A stretch of 42,500 nucleotides of DNA from Bulleidia sp. (GTDB lineage Bacteria > Bacillota_I > Bacilli_A > Erysipelotrichales > Erysipelotrichaceae): the NCBI GenBank assembly GCA_016293365.1, contig JAEDEK010000002.1, positions 1 through 42,500 of the forward strand, given 5' to 3'. Below the pieces are notes generated by a model that worked only from the letters and a program-made list of their open reading frames with translations, was not told where the DNA came from and did no database searches. Shown here in pieces: positions 31,280 to 40,676 of the stretch. Numbering within the stretch: position 1 is the first letter of the stretch; every line of letters starts with the position of its first letter. Both the position numbers and the translations under genes were made by a program.

Positions 31280-32305
31280 ATGATCAGATTTGACAGCGAC
31301 TATATTGAAGGGTGCATTCCGGAAATCCTGGAAGCTTTGCAGAACACAAATGAAGAACAGACCATTGGATACGGTGTAGATCCACATTGTGAAAATGCAC
31401 GAGCACTGATCCGTAAGGCTGTTGGCAGAGCAGATGCTGATGTACACTTCCTTGTAGGAGGAACGCAGGCAAATATCACTGTCATTACATCGGTTTTAAA
31501 ACACTACCAGGGTGCAGTATGTGCAGTGACCGGTCATATCAACGAACATGAAACAGGAGCTCTGGAAGCATGTGGTCATAAATGCCTTACCATCCAAAGT
31601 GACAACGGTACATTAACTGCGCAGCAGGTTGATCAGCTGATCTATGATCACTATCATGGCTCCGCTGTTGAACATACCGTTCAGCCTGGACTTGTTTATA
31701 TTTCATTCCCAACAGAGCTTGGTACACTGTATTCCAGAAAACAGCTGGAAGATCTGTATGCGGTATGCCGGAAAAATAACATTCCGCTATTCATTGACGG
31801 AGCAAGACTCGGATATGCTCTGGCATCTGACAAAAACGACATGACAATGCAGGATATCGCCAATAACTGTGATATGTTTTATATCGGCGGAACAAAAGTC
31901 GGTGCTCTGTTTGGTGAAGCCGTTGTCATCACAAATCCTGCTTACAAAAAGGACTTCCGTTACAATATCAAGCAAAGAGGCGGCATGCTTGCCAAGGGAA
32001 GACTGCTTGGCATCCAGTTTGAACAGCTGTTTACAGATGATCGGTACATGAAGGTGTCCAGACACTGTATGGACATGGCAAAGAAACTGGCAGATGGATT
32101 TGCTTCCAGGGGATATTCATTCGCTTTTGAAGCGGAAACAAACCAGCTGTTCCCGATCCTGCCGGATAAAAAGGCGGAAGAACTGGCAAAGGAATTTGCT
32201 TTCACACCATGGGGAAGAGTGGATGAAAACCATCAGATTTTCCGTTTTGTTACATCGTTCATGACAAAGCCTGAATCTGTTGATCGCCTGATTGAAATGC
32301 TGTGA
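31280..32305 (+). CDS. PLP-dependent threonine aldolase-like/beta-eliminating lyase
   Basis: A 341-aa fold-type I PLP enzyme. FDSDYIEG opens it, with GGTQANI for the cofactor phosphate, the Asp of FIDGARLGYAL (pyridine N) and the Schiff-base lysine K206 in YIGGTKVGALFGEA. Threonine aldolases split threonine into glycine and acetaldehyde; some relatives are serine or tyrosine lyases, so the substrate is open. GGAGG lies 9 nt upstream of the ATG. A bidirectional terminator follows. Confidence 0.92.
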   Translation: MIRFDSDYIEGCIPEILEALQNTNEEQTIGYGVDPHCENARALIRKAVGRADADVHFLVGGTQANITVITSVLKHYQGAVCAVTGHINEHETGALEACGHKCLTIQSDNGTLTAQQVDQLIYDHYHGSAVEHTVQPGLVYISFPTELGTLYSRKQLEDLYAVCRKNNIPLFIDGARLGYALASDKNDMTMQDIANNCDMFYIGGTKVGALFGEAVVITNPAYKKDFRYNIKQRGGMLAKGRLLGIQFEQLFTDDRYMKVSRHCMDMAKKLADGFASRGYSFAFEAETNQLFPILPDKKAEELAKEFAFTPWGRVDENHQIFRFVTSFMTKPESVDRLIEML

Positions 32306-32310
32306 ACATT

Positions 32311-32343
32311 AAAAACATCCCGGAATCATTCCAGGATGTTTTT
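32311..32343. terminator. Bidirectional terminator
   Basis: AAAAACATCC (32311-32320) and GGATGTTTTT (32334-32343) pair, extended by GGAAT/ATTCC inside. It serves the aldolase-like gene and the converging XRE gene. Confidence 0.85.
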
Positions 32344-32344
32344 A

Positions 32345-33043
32345 TTATTCCATCGGACGCCAGGATATCATATTATCGCGAAAAGACACCGCTTCCGCTA
32401 TTGTGGTATTTCTGATCTGCTCCCGATACTTCATCTGCAGAACCATATCATATTCATATACCGAAAACAGCCTTTTTTCATCAAACACTGCTTTGCATAC
32501 ACCATTCTGACATTCCGCATTTACTGTTACACTGCCATCTTCCATACCTCTTGGATGCATGGTAAGTGAATATTCATACTCCGCATTTTCGATCGCCGGC
32601 ACAAAAGAACAGGACAGAGTCTGTGTATCGTGCGTCAGATTGACGCCGCTCACCTGAATCACTTCAGGAAGTACTGTTTTTTCTTCTTCCATGGCAGATC
32701 CCTTTCCGATCAGGATACCAATCACCACAAGACTGGCAAGGAACAGAAACTTCCAGATATTCGCTGTACGACGGTTCCGTACAGCCAGTTGTTCATTCAT
32801 TTGTGCGAGCACTTCAACAATAGACGCCATGTCTGTTTTTTCCGTCTTTTCAGGCTGACCAAGAAGCTGCGCTGCAGATACATCAAGTGCGTCCGCAATC
32901 GCGCACAGCGTATCCGCATCCGGAACAGCAATTCCCTTTTCCCACTTCGAAACGGTCTGCCTGACAACATTCAGTTTGACTGCCAGTGCCTCCTGCGTCA
33001 GGCCTTTTTCTTTTCTGATTCTGGCAAGATTTTCACTCAACAT
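32345..33043 (-). CDS. XRE-family regulator with a membrane anchor
   Basis: A 232-aa protein. The N-terminal helix-turn-helix (LARIRKEKGLTQEALAVKLNVVRQTVSKWEKG) is followed by a linker, one membrane helix (WKFLFLASLVVIGILIGKG, about 97-115) and an external domain rich in strands (about 125-232). It could sense an outside signal and act on DNA while bound to the membrane. AAGGGGA precedes the ATG. Target genes are not evident. Confidence 0.85.
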   Translation of the reverse strand: MLSENLARIRKEKGLTQEALAVKLNVVRQTVSKWEKGIAVPDADTLCAIADALDVSAAQLLGQPEKTEKTDMASIVEVLAQMNEQLAVRNRRTANIWKFLFLASLVVIGILIGKGSAMEEEKTVLPEVIQVSGVNLTHDTQTLSCSFVPAIENAEYEYSLTMHPRGMEDGSVTVNAECQNGVCKAVFDEKRLFSVYEYDMVLQMKYREQIRNTTIAEAVSFRDNMISWRPME

Positions 33044-33140
33044 ATGAAATCCCCTTCTTTTTTCACACTAATCCTACGCGATGTACATTCTTTCAGCAAG
33101 CAACTGACAGGAGCAATACGCACTGCATGTACGACAGAAG

Positions 33141-33170
33141 AAAACCACAGCGTTTTCTGTCTGCTGTGGT
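33141..33170 (-). terminator. Terminator of the lipid kinase gene
   Basis: ACCACAGC (33144-33151) and GCTGTGGT (33163-33170) pair, followed on the minus strand by TTTTCTTC. Confidence 0.75.
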
Positions 33171-33175
33171 ATGGA

Positions 33176-34111
33176 TCAGTTCAGTTCTTCGTTATCTTCA
33201 GAGATATAAATGGATACCGCCTTTGGAATAACACTGACTTCAACCTTCTGCATCAGGCCACCGTTTTCGCCATCCAGAGTCCATGGAACCGGCTCATCAA
33301 ATTCAAATACAGCATGTCGGAACGTAAATGTGGTTAATGCAGGAGTAACATAGTTTTCATCATTCATCATATGAATGATTTCTGCAATCTCGATTGCGGA
33401 TAAGCCCGCTTTCACCAGAGATACCTCGAATACCCCATCATTCAAAGAAGTATCTGCCAGAAGCTGTGATCTGATCCCTGCTACCTGGGTAGAATTACTG
33501 ACCAGGCCGAACATGTAGTTTCCTTCCTCCTGTATTCCATCATGGACGATACGGCAATGGCGGCTGTAGGAAAGCCCTTCCGGAATTGCCTGAAGAAAAT
33601 TCAGAACATAGGCAACATAGCCAAGACTGTTTTTCAGATCCTGCGGTGTTGTATAACTCACCATCGGAAAAGCACCGAACCCTGCAACATAATTGAAGTA
33701 GGAATCGTTGAATCTGCCAACATCAAACTGATAGATCCTGCCTTCCACCACCCATCTGCACACTTCCAGCAACGAATGCTGCCCTTTCCCATACAGTGTT
33801 TTTGAAAAATCATTTGTTGATCCTGCAGGAAGATATCCGATCGGATAGGAAATCTGACTGTTGATCATTCCATTCACCATATGATTCAACGTTCCATCTC
33901 CACCACAGACAATTGCTGTATCAAAACGGGACCCGACATTTGCCATCAGCCATTCCGATGTAATGCCCTCTTCAGGAATAATCGGATACAGTGTCACCTC
34001 ATAATGGTGTCTTGCCAGATATTCCAGTGCTTCTACAAACTGAACATGCTGGCTGGATAAACCGGCTTTTGCATTATAAATCACAAGAAGTTTTCGAAAT
34101 CTGTCCGTCAT
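33176..34111 (-). CDS. Diacylglycerol/lipid kinase family protein
   Basis: A 311-aa DAGK-catalytic domain protein. KLLVIYNAKAGLSS opens the fold, GGDGTLN is the ATP site, PAGSTNDFSKTL the substrate loop, and the beta-sandwich domain ends with WTLDGE. DgkB-type members phosphorylate diacylglycerol to recycle it into phosphatidate; others use different lipids. GGAGA lies 7 nt upstream of ATG 34111. No membrane helix is seen, as usual for this type. Confidence 0.92.
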   Translation of the reverse strand: MTDRFRKLLVIYNAKAGLSSQHVQFVEALEYLARHHYEVTLYPIIPEEGITSEWLMANVGSRFDTAIVCGGDGTLNHMVNGMINSQISYPIGYLPAGSTNDFSKTLYGKGQHSLLEVCRWVVEGRIYQFDVGRFNDSYFNYVAGFGAFPMVSYTTPQDLKNSLGYVAYVLNFLQAIPEGLSYSRHCRIVHDGIQEEGNYMFGLVSNSTQVAGIRSQLLADTSLNDGVFEVSLVKAGLSAIEIAEIIHMMNDENYVTPALTTFTFRHAVFEFDEPVPWTLDGENGGLMQKVEVSVIPKAVSIYISEDNEELN

Positions 34112-34215
34112 ATCTCAATCTCCGGTTTTATTATATCAGTGTTTTCCGCCGATTTCTTCACCTGACACACAACAGAGAAGACATTCACTGTGTTCTGTAT
34201 ATGATTACACCTTTC

Positions 34216-34238
34216 ATGATCCGTATCTACCGGATCAT
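34216..34238. other. Stem-loop in the lipid kinase upstream region
   Basis: ATGATCCG (34216-34223) and CGGATCAT (34231-34238) pair perfectly around 7 nt with no T-run. It is 105 nt upstream of the lipid kinase start and could be an operator. I see nothing else firm in 34112-34312. Confidence 0.35.
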
Positions 34239-34312
34239 AACAGACAGCGTGTCAGTCCTTTCTGTCATGGACAGCATGTCATCATGATGGAGCGTTTATG
34301 ATTCAGAGTAAA

Positions 34313-34343
34313 ACAAAAAACGCCACATTTCTATGGCATTTCT
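34313..34343 (-). terminator. Probable terminator of the left-handed helix protein gene
   Basis: A short imperfect stem (GCCA/TGGC with flanking pairs) is followed on the minus strand by TTTTTTG. Confidence 0.5.
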
Positions 34344-34347
34344 ATTC

Positions 34348-35013
34348 TTATCTCTTTGTTACAACTGTTCCGTCGTTCTTCCAGATGGAATTTTCCGGTA
34401 CAAATCCTCTGACACAGGATGTCGGATAGACATTGGAGTTTCTTCCGATGACAGTACCAGGATTCAAAACGGAATTACATCCTACTTCAACATGGTCACC
34501 AAGCATGGCTCCCATCTTCTTGAGTCCTGTTTCCACATCTTCGTGAGTGTTACGGTCATGTACAACAACCAGTGTCTTATCACTCTTGACGTTGGATGTA
34601 ATGGAACCTGCACCCGTATGTGCATAGTAACCGAGAATGGAGTCACCGACATAGTTATAATGCGGTGTCTGCACATGGTCGAACAGGATGACATTCTTAA
34701 GCTCTACGGAATTTCCTACAACACAGTCCGCACCGACAAGTGCTGCAGAACGGATGAATGCACAGTGTCTTACTTCCGTGCGTGGACCGATAATACAAGG
34801 GGCTCCAAGATATGCTGACGGGAACACCTTGGCTGTCTTATGGACCCATACATGTTCACTGACTTCATCATATTCATCCTTTGGAAGAGATTCACCAACT
34901 GAAATAATCATATCCTTGATTCCCTTGAGGGCTTCCCATGGATAGGTAAACTGGCTGAGATATTCTTTTGCAAGTGTATGATCCAGATCATACATCTGTT
35001 CGATTGTATACAT
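34348..35013 (-). CDS. Left-handed beta-helix (hexapeptide repeat) acyl/nucleotidyltransferase-like protein
   Basis: A 221-aa protein with hexapeptide turns (VHKTAKVFPSAYLGAPCIIG, AALVGADCVVGNSVELKNVIL, GDHVEVGCNSVLNPGTVIGRNSNVYPTS). The middle part, HYNYVGDSILGYYAHTGAGSI, is like the acetyltransferase half of GlmU. No pyrophosphorylase domain is present. Proteins of this size are often named UDP-N-acetylglucosamine pyrophosphorylase-related, but the substrate is not known. AAGG precedes the ATG and a consensus promoter lies upstream. Confidence 0.85.
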   Translation of the reverse strand: MYTIEQMYDLDHTLAKEYLSQFTYPWEALKGIKDMIISVGESLPKDEYDEVSEHVWVHKTAKVFPSAYLGAPCIIGPRTEVRHCAFIRSAALVGADCVVGNSVELKNVILFDHVQTPHYNYVGDSILGYYAHTGAGSITSNVKSDKTLVVVHDRNTHEDVETGLKKMGAMLGDHVEVGCNSVLNPGTVIGRNSNVYPTSCVRGFVPENSIWKNDGTVVTKR

Positions 35014-35041
35014 ATTCTGTACCTTCTTTCATGATGTAACA

Positions 35042-35070
35042 GTTATAATCCCAACACGCTCCCATGTCAA
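35042..35070 (-). promoter_or_regulatory. Consensus promoter of the hexapeptide-repeat gene
   Basis: On the minus strand TTGACA (35065-35070) and TATAAC (35042-35047) are 17 bp apart. The -35 box covers the TGA stop of the upstream lipoprotein gene. Confidence 0.8.
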
Positions 35071-35528
35071 TCAAAAACAAACCCAAGATTACTCAAATAC
35101 TCTTTACTGGATGAAAGAGAAAGTCCATCCGGTATGGTATTCGTCCCGAAGGAAAGAATACCTTCCTTCTGCAGCATCTTCAGATCCACCTGCTGTAAAT
35201 CGATATCAACAATTTCCACAATTTTCTGATCTGAACTGTCATACAAACAGCTGACACCATGCAGACCATCATATCTGTCCAATGTATCTTCCATCTGTGC
35301 ATAAATCTGATCCAGAGCCTCCTGATCATACCCATCCAGCAGAACCGTTGTTGTCTGAAGAATACCTGTCAGCTGATCATCGAAGGCAGACAGTTCCATG
35401 ACAACACTGCGGCTTTCATCCTGCAATACACCTGTAACCTTGTTTCTATTCTGTTCTGCATCCCAGCATGCCGTAAATCCACATGCAATGATCAGAACTG
35501 TCAGTATCATTTTCAGTCTTCTGTTCAT
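35067..35528 (-). CDS. Lipoprotein, DUF1307/YehR-like
   Basis: A 153-aa exported protein with a lipoprotein signal (RRLKMILTVLIIACGFTAC; the lipid-bearing Cys is about residue 21). The mature part matches the DUF1307 pattern: LDGYDQEALDQIYAQME, YDGLHGVSCLYDSS, DIDLQQVDLKMLQKEGI and SLSSSKEYLSNLGFVF. The function of this family is unknown. AAGGTGA precedes the ATG. It is anchored on the outer face of the membrane. Confidence 0.75.
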   Translation of the reverse strand: MNRRLKMILTVLIIACGFTACWDAEQNRNKVTGVLQDESRSVVMELSAFDDQLTGILQTTTVLLDGYDQEALDQIYAQMEDTLDRYDGLHGVSCLYDSSDQKIVEIVDIDLQQVDLKMLQKEGILSFGTNTIPDGLSLSSSKEYLSNLGFVFD

Positions 35529-35678
35529 CAGATCACCTTCTTTTCAAAAGACATTTTAGTCACTGCAGCAATGATTCTCAATCTGTTTTCCATTAAGACT
35601 TTTTTACGATTCGGTTAACCTTTGATCCCGATAACGACTGCCCTGGCACATCACAGAGCCTTCTGTCATTCCAAATGG

Positions 35679-35708
35679 AAAAAACGGACCGGGATATACC
35701 CGATCCGT
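35679..35708 (-). terminator. Terminator of the ABC exporter operon
   Basis: ACGGACCGGG (35684-35693) and CCCGATCCGT (35699-35708) pair with one mismatch, followed on the minus strand by TTTTTTCC. Confidence 0.75.
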
Positions 35709-35714
35709 AATGTG

Positions 35715-36959
35715 TTATTCATGTCGTAATGCTTCAATCGGATCCAGATTGGCTGCCTTCCAGGAAGGAATCAGACCGAATACGATACCGATCAGCATGG
35801 AGAAAAGGACAGAGAAGATGGATGCTGGAATACTGATTGCCACAGGAGTTCCATTCAACAGGGAAATCATTTTGGCCAGAATCAGTCCCGTCAGAACACC
35901 AAGCAATCCACCAAGAGATGTCAGAACGACAGCTTCTGTCAGAAACTGCATCATGATGGTTTTCTTTCTTGCACCAATTGCCTTTTTCAAACCGATCTCT
36001 CTGGTTCTTTCGGTTACGGTAACAAGCATGATATTCATGACACCGATTCCTCCTACCAGCAGAGAAATCGCCGCAATCCAGATCAGCATGGTATTGGTGG
36101 ACTGAGAAAGCTGCTGAATCTGCTTTGCCTGTTCCATCAGATCCTGTGCCTGATATTTTACGTTTTCATTTGAAACAGACATATTGAGAATATCACTTGC
36201 CTGCTTACCGACAGATGTCATGTTGGCTGTATTATCAGCCTGCAGAATGACGCTCTGTGGTTCATCATACTGATAGATCAGTGGCCACATTTCTGTCGGA
36301 ATATAAACAGCACCACCATTGTCCTGATGATACATATAATAGTCATCCATGGTTTCGATATTCGGCTCAAATTCTTCTTTTGCGACAACCGTACCGATGA
36401 CCGTAAATGGAATACTCTGAATCTCAATTGTCTTACCGACCGGGGTTTCCCCGTCAAACAGAGCCTGTGCAGTGTTTTCATCCAGCAGTGCAACCTGTCT
36501 TAACTGTCTGTTATCTTCATCACTGATTCCTCTTCCAGACTTCACCATCAATCCTGCAGTCTGCAGATAATCGGATTCAATCCCACGGATATAACCGCCA
36601 GACATGGAAGTATTGAGATGATATACCATGTTATAGCTTTCTCTTTGCCTGAATACACTGACACCTTCGCAATGATCGATCGAAGCAAGCTGTTCCTTCG
36701 TACTGTCTTCAATCACCGGAACTCCATTTGGAAGACCATTGTCCATATAGTATGTATAGCCGTCCTGATACAGGGTAACCTTGACAAGGTTATCTCCAGC
36801 ACCGATCAGGTTCTTTTCGATCTGTCTGTTTGTTCCCTGAATGGTGGAAACGATGGCGATAATGGAAGCAATACCGATGATGATGCCAAGCATTGTCAGG
36901 AAGGAACGCATCTTATGTGAAAAAATGCCCTTCAACGATAAACGGATATTCTCACCCAT
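35715..36959 (-). CDS. MacB-like ABC transporter permease
   Basis: A 414-aa type VII (MacB/FtsX) permease: one N-terminal helix (MRSFLTMLGIIIGIASIIAIV), a large external domain (about 45-270) and three C-terminal helices (LIWIAAISLLVGGIGVMNIMLVTVTERTREIGLKKAIGA...). GGAGG lies 7 nt before ATG 36959, which overlaps the adaptor stop by 8 nt. With the ATPase at 38694-39368 it would move peptides or small molecules by a mechanotransmission mechanism, rather than classical import or export. Confidence 0.93.
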   Translation of the reverse strand: MGENIRLSLKGIFSHKMRSFLTMLGIIIGIASIIAIVSTIQGTNRQIEKNLIGAGDNLVKVTLYQDGYTYYMDNGLPNGVPVIEDSTKEQLASIDHCEGVSVFRQRESYNMVYHLNTSMSGGYIRGIESDYLQTAGLMVKSGRGISDEDNRQLRQVALLDENTAQALFDGETPVGKTIEIQSIPFTVIGTVVAKEEFEPNIETMDDYYMYHQDNGGAVYIPTEMWPLIYQYDEPQSVILQADNTANMTSVGKQASDILNMSVSNENVKYQAQDLMEQAKQIQQLSQSTNTMLIWIAAISLLVGGIGVMNIMLVTVTERTREIGLKKAIGARKKTIMMQFLTEAVVLTSLGGLLGVLTGLILAKMISLLNGTPVAISIPASIFSVLFSMLIGIVFGLIPSWKAANLDPIEALRHE

Positions 36960-38697
36960 AATAGTCCTCCATATTCTGTACGGAAGTATTTTTTCCTGCC
37001 TTCGCATTCTTTCCATACGGGAAGGCAATGGAATCTTCCTCATTCAGGCCATCCAGAATTTCATAATATTCGCCCCAGACGGTACGCCCGATTTTGACAC
37101 TCTGTCTGACAAGCTTTCCGTTGTCATCCTTTAAAGCATAATATCCTTCATTGTCCTTGCGGATATATGCACGACTGATCCAAAGAGAACTGTTCATCAC
37201 AGTTTCTCCAACTGTCAGTTCCAGATAATCGCCGGATTTGACATTGGAAGTATCTTCAATATATGCCTCAAATGCATAATAGGATGCATTCGGGTTACCT
37301 TCACCATTGTAGTAACCGGCAGAAGTCGGATAATCATCCTTGGATACAACGGATGCAGTTACACTCTGCCCTGTATTCCAGCTGTAGCCGGTAACAGTAT
37401 CCCCGACATTGACCCTGTCATATACAAGCTCAGATACAAACCCTGACACATAAAGACCTGTACCGGATGCCACTTCAAGGAAAGCACTGCCATCCTGTGG
37501 TGGAGAGGCAGGATCACATGCCTTACGCACAACACCATCTCTTTTTGCATAAATGACACCATCGCTCAGTGCAGAACGGTCTCCATCCAGTTTGAGCTGT
37601 GCCTTTTTCAATTCCAGATTCAGTTTTCTGATTTCCTGCTTCTTGTCACGGATTGCCCGGGCCAGCTGTGTTGCCGTATAGCCGGACATCGGTTTCTCAT
37701 CGATAACAGGTTCTTCTGCAACAGGTAATTCCGCCCTGATGTGATTTCTGACATCATAACCATCCGTATCTGCGCAGGCAGGGAACTGATCTGCACGGAT
37801 CAGCCAGTCCGTAATGACCTCATTATGATCATCTCTGATTACAAAGGAAAGATATGTTTTACCACCAATCTCCTTTGCCTGATTGATGACCTTTCCATAG
37901 ACAACACCATTATCCTGTAACAGGAATGTATATGGATTATCCATTGTTCCTGCTGTTTCAATCAATGTATCCTCATGTACATCATCATTCAACACAGCAG
38001 GATCACTCACTTTACTCTGACCGTTATGATAGCGGACAGTCAGTCTGTAATAGATGGTTGTTCCATCCAGTGGCTGAGGTCTTTCATTCACCCACTGTGT
38101 GTTTTCATCCGGTACACCAACGGTATTTTCATCCGGATTATTTACCTGACAATAGGTGAAGATCTGTTCAAGTATCGCATTTTCCGCTTCCTGAAGAGAA
38201 ATGACATGTGATCTTGCTCCATGATCATCCGGCAGGGCAGCTTCCGGGAGAACCGGAGTCGGTTCAGGCTGTGGCTGCGGATCGATTTCCTCTTCCGGAT
38301 CCGGCGTAATCTGTTGTAACTGTGTCAGTTCATGTTCCGCCAGTGTGATATTATTTGCAATTCTGTCTGTTTCCAGCCTGCTCAGTTCCACAGCCAGATT
38401 CAAAGAAGTCAGATCAAAGGAAAGTAGAGGATCCCCAGCCTTCACCTGCTGACCTTCCATAACAAACACTTCTGTAATGACCTTTGTTCCATCGGCATAG
38501 ACAGACTGATTCTGTGCATCTGTAACCATCCCCGAGGAACTCAGTGGATTTTCCGAATAACCGATATTCAGCATGGATACAGGTGTTACTTCCACACTGC
38601 CGCTGTTATTCATTGCCATAGCACCGGCATAGATGCCTCCACCAATCACACATACAGCAACACCGCCGATCAGAATTTTCTTCATTTTCCGGTTCAT
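36952..38697 (-). CDS. HlyD/MacA-type membrane-fusion adaptor with a large inserted domain
   Basis: A 581-aa protein: a membrane anchor (ILIGGVAVCVIGGGIYAGAMAM), a split lipoyl/barrel adaptor core (KVITEVFVMEGQQVKAGDPLLSFD and ALSDGVIYAKRDGVVRKA) and a C-terminal membrane-proximal domain (WISRAYIRKDNEGYYALKDDNGKLVRQSVKIG). Where most adaptors have only a helical hairpin, about 210 residues are inserted (about 130-340), beginning with a Pro/Glu-rich stretch (PDPEEEIDPQPQPEPTPVLP). GGAGGTGA precedes the ATG, which overlaps the ATPase stop as ATGA. The insertion may reach into the cell wall. Confidence 0.85.
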   Translation of the reverse strand: MNRKMKKILIGGVAVCVIGGGIYAGAMAMNNSGSVEVTPVSMLNIGYSENPLSSSGMVTDAQNQSVYADGTKVITEVFVMEGQQVKAGDPLLSFDLTSLNLAVELSRLETDRIANNITLAEHELTQLQQITPDPEEEIDPQPQPEPTPVLPEAALPDDHGARSHVISLQEAENAILEQIFTYCQVNNPDENTVGVPDENTQWVNERPQPLDGTTIYYRLTVRYHNGQSKVSDPAVLNDDVHEDTLIETAGTMDNPYTFLLQDNGVVYGKVINQAKEIGGKTYLSFVIRDDHNEVITDWLIRADQFPACADTDGYDVRNHIRAELPVAEEPVIDEKPMSGYTATQLARAIRDKKQEIRKLNLELKKAQLKLDGDRSALSDGVIYAKRDGVVRKACDPASPPQDGSAFLEVASGTGLYVSGFVSELVYDRVNVGDTVTGYSWNTGQSVTASVVSKDDYPTSAGYYNGEGNPNASYYAFEAYIEDTSNVKSGDYLELTVGETVMNSSLWISRAYIRKDNEGYYALKDDNGKLVRQSVKIGRTVWGEYYEILDGLNEEDSIAFPYGKNAKAGKNTSVQNMEDYYG

Positions 38698-39368
38698 TGG
38701 TCACCTCCACTCATCTGTCCATCGATGATGTGATACAGGGTATCCGCATTTGCGGCAACATTGGCATCATGGGTGATCATGATGATTGTAATACCCTCTT
38801 CATGGAGTCTGCGGAACAGTTCCATGACCTGTTTACCGGAAGCCTGATCCAAAGCACCTGTAGGTTCATCCGCAAGGATAACCTTTGGCTGATTGATCAG
38901 AGCTCTGGCAATCGCAACTCTCTGTTTCTGACCACCGGAAAGCTGACCTGGTCTGAATGAAGCACGATCTTCAAGTCCGACAGAAGCAAGTGCTTTTCTT
39001 GCACGTTCGTTTCTTTCCTCTTTCTTCACGCCTGCATAAACAAGTGGAAGAGCAACGTTTTCCAGTGCTGTATCTGTTTCCAGAAGATTGAATGTCTGAA
39101 AGACAAAACCGATTCGATGCAGACGCAGGTCAGAAAGCTGATTTTCATTCATGGCTGAGATATCATCTCCGCCAAACAGGTAAGTACCTTCACTTGCCCG
39201 GTCCAGACATCCGATGATATTCATCAGGGTTGTCTTTCCTGAACCGGATGGTCCCATGATCGCAATATAATCCCCTTCCTTCACCTGAAAGTTGATATCC
39301 TTGAGAACAGGAACCGCAAGCTGGCCTTCTCCATATGTTTTATAAATATGTTCCAACTGCAATAACAT
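38694..39368 (-). CDS. MacB/LolD-like ABC transporter ATPase
   Basis: A 224-aa ATPase with Walker A GPSGSGKTT, Q-loop VFQTFNLL, signature LSGGQKQR, Walker B VILADEPTGALD and switch His in MITHD. It should power the permease encoded two genes downstream. Its start lies 3 nt after the first adaptor gene, and its stop overlaps the second adaptor. Confidence 0.95.
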   Translation of the reverse strand: MLLQLEHIYKTYGEGQLAVPVLKDINFQVKEGDYIAIMGPSGSGKTTLMNIIGCLDRASEGTYLFGGDDISAMNENQLSDLRLHRIGFVFQTFNLLETDTALENVALPLVYAGVKKEERNERARKALASVGLEDRASFRPGQLSGGQKQRVAIARALINQPKVILADEPTGALDQASGKQVMELFRRLHEEGITIIMITHDANVAANADTLYHIIDGQMSGGDQ

Positions 39369-39371
39369 AAA

Positions 39372-40538
39372 TTACTCTCCAGCCGGCATGGATGACATGA
39401 TGTCCATCTCAGTAATTGTCTTCATTCCTTCTGTATAGGATTCATCCGGCCATGCAATGTAGTCATCCAGTGACAATCCGGATGTGATCTCAATCTGAGA
39501 TGTCATCTCATCCATTTCACCTGTTTCAACATTTCTCTTCTTCAGTTTTCCGTTTTCTGATACCCAGACAAAACTGTTTCCAGAATCATCCCCAACCAGA
39601 TAGAAGGAATCGATCCAGACCCCTTCCTTAACAGGCATACCACCACCTGTTTCCACAAGAACATGCTGACCCAGTTTCAGCCCTTCACTGCTGTCAAGAG
39701 ATACATAGAACGGATACTGAGAAGAGGATTCTCCATTGCCACTATAATAGTAGTTGTCGTCATTTGTGGCAGGTTCTGTTTCCACAACACTGACCGTACC
39801 GCTCCATGTCTGTGTTTCATCCACACGGGATCTGACTGTTACAGCATCCCCTGCAGCAATCATGCCCATTTCACTGATCTTTCCTTTGATTCTGTATTCA
39901 CCGGCTTCCGTGATCGTCATAAACGGTTTTTCATTTCCCTGATTGTCATAACCGCCTTCTTCATTAATTTCCTTGACGGTTCCTTCAATCGTGCTGTATA
40001 TCGTTGCATTATCAATTTCCTTCTGATAACGGGCAATATCAGCCTGCAGGGATTGAATGGAATACTGCTGCTGACGGATGCTGTACTGCAGATCGTTGAT
40101 TCTGGCAGTGATTTCAACCTTATCACCACCATGATTCATTTCTGAAGTATAATCGGAGATCTGATTTTTCAAAGCTTCTATTTCTGTATTGGCATTTTCG
40201 ATATCCAGATTTGTGGAAGTGATTTTCTGGGAAAGATCCGTCGTGTCATATGTAAACAGGGCATCTTTCACATGGACCTGCTGGCCTTCAGATACAAGAA
40301 TCTGACTGACCGTACGGGAGGAATCCTTTTTGATCTCAAGGCTTTCCTGTGCTTCAACAACACCGGAATAACGGTTGCCGGTATAACCATAACCGTTCAT
40401 GGCAGAAATCTTCTGTACATAAACACCATCTGTTCCACCACTGATGTTTTTCGGCCAGAACAGCCAGCCGGCGATGCACAGTGCAATGCAGACCACTGCT
40501 GTAACCGCAATGATCACTGTTTTCTTATTGTTTTTCAT
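39372..40538 (-). CDS. HlyD/MacA-type membrane-fusion adaptor, first gene of the exporter operon
   Basis: A 388-aa protein with an N-terminal membrane helix (TVIIAVTAVVCIALCIAGWLFW), half-lipoyl motifs (VSQILVSEGQQVHVKDALFTYD and ATIYSTIEGTVKEINEEGG), a coiled-coil hairpin (about 103-190) and a C-terminal domain ending SMPAGE. It differs strongly from the second adaptor, so the exporter may use a mixed pair. The upstream region has TTAAG-N5-CTTAA (40601-40615), like a response-regulator site. Confidence 0.88.
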   Translation of the reverse strand: MKNNKKTVIIAVTAVVCIALCIAGWLFWPKNISGGTDGVYVQKISAMNGYGYTGNRYSGVVEAQESLEIKKDSSRTVSQILVSEGQQVHVKDALFTYDTTDLSQKITSTNLDIENANTEIEALKNQISDYTSEMNHGGDKVEITARINDLQYSIRQQQYSIQSLQADIARYQKEIDNATIYSTIEGTVKEINEEGGYDNQGNEKPFMTITEAGEYRIKGKISEMGMIAAGDAVTVRSRVDETQTWSGTVSVVETEPATNDDNYYYSGNGESSSQYPFYVSLDSSEGLKLGQHVLVETGGGMPVKEGVWIDSFYLVGDDSGNSFVWVSENGKLKKRNVETGEMDEMTSQIEITSGLSLDDYIAWPDESYTEGMKTITEMDIMSSMPAGE

Positions 40539-40600
40539 AGTAACCTCTTATTCAAGTACTCTGTACTTTACTATCATACATCAGTATCTGTGAAGAACCA

Positions 40601-40615
40601 TTAAGAAGTCCTTAA
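40601..40615. promoter_or_regulatory. Candidate operator of the exporter operon
   Basis: TTAAG (40601-40605) and CTTAA (40611-40615) form a dyad with a 5-bp centre, about 60 nt upstream of the first adaptor start. On the minus strand, TTAAGGACT and TTAATGGTT also form approximate direct repeats, as used by OmpR-type regulators. No regulator gene is nearby. Confidence 0.35.
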
Positions 40616-40639
40616 TATTCCTGAAAGCCTGGTTTACAG

Positions 40640-40668
40640 AAAAAAGATATCCCGCAAAGAGATATCTT
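40640..40668 (-). terminator. Terminator of the sortase operon
   Basis: AAGATATC (40644-40651) and GATATCTT (40661-40668) pair, followed on the minus strand by TTTTC. Confidence 0.75.
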
Positions 40669-40676
40669 CCAACACA

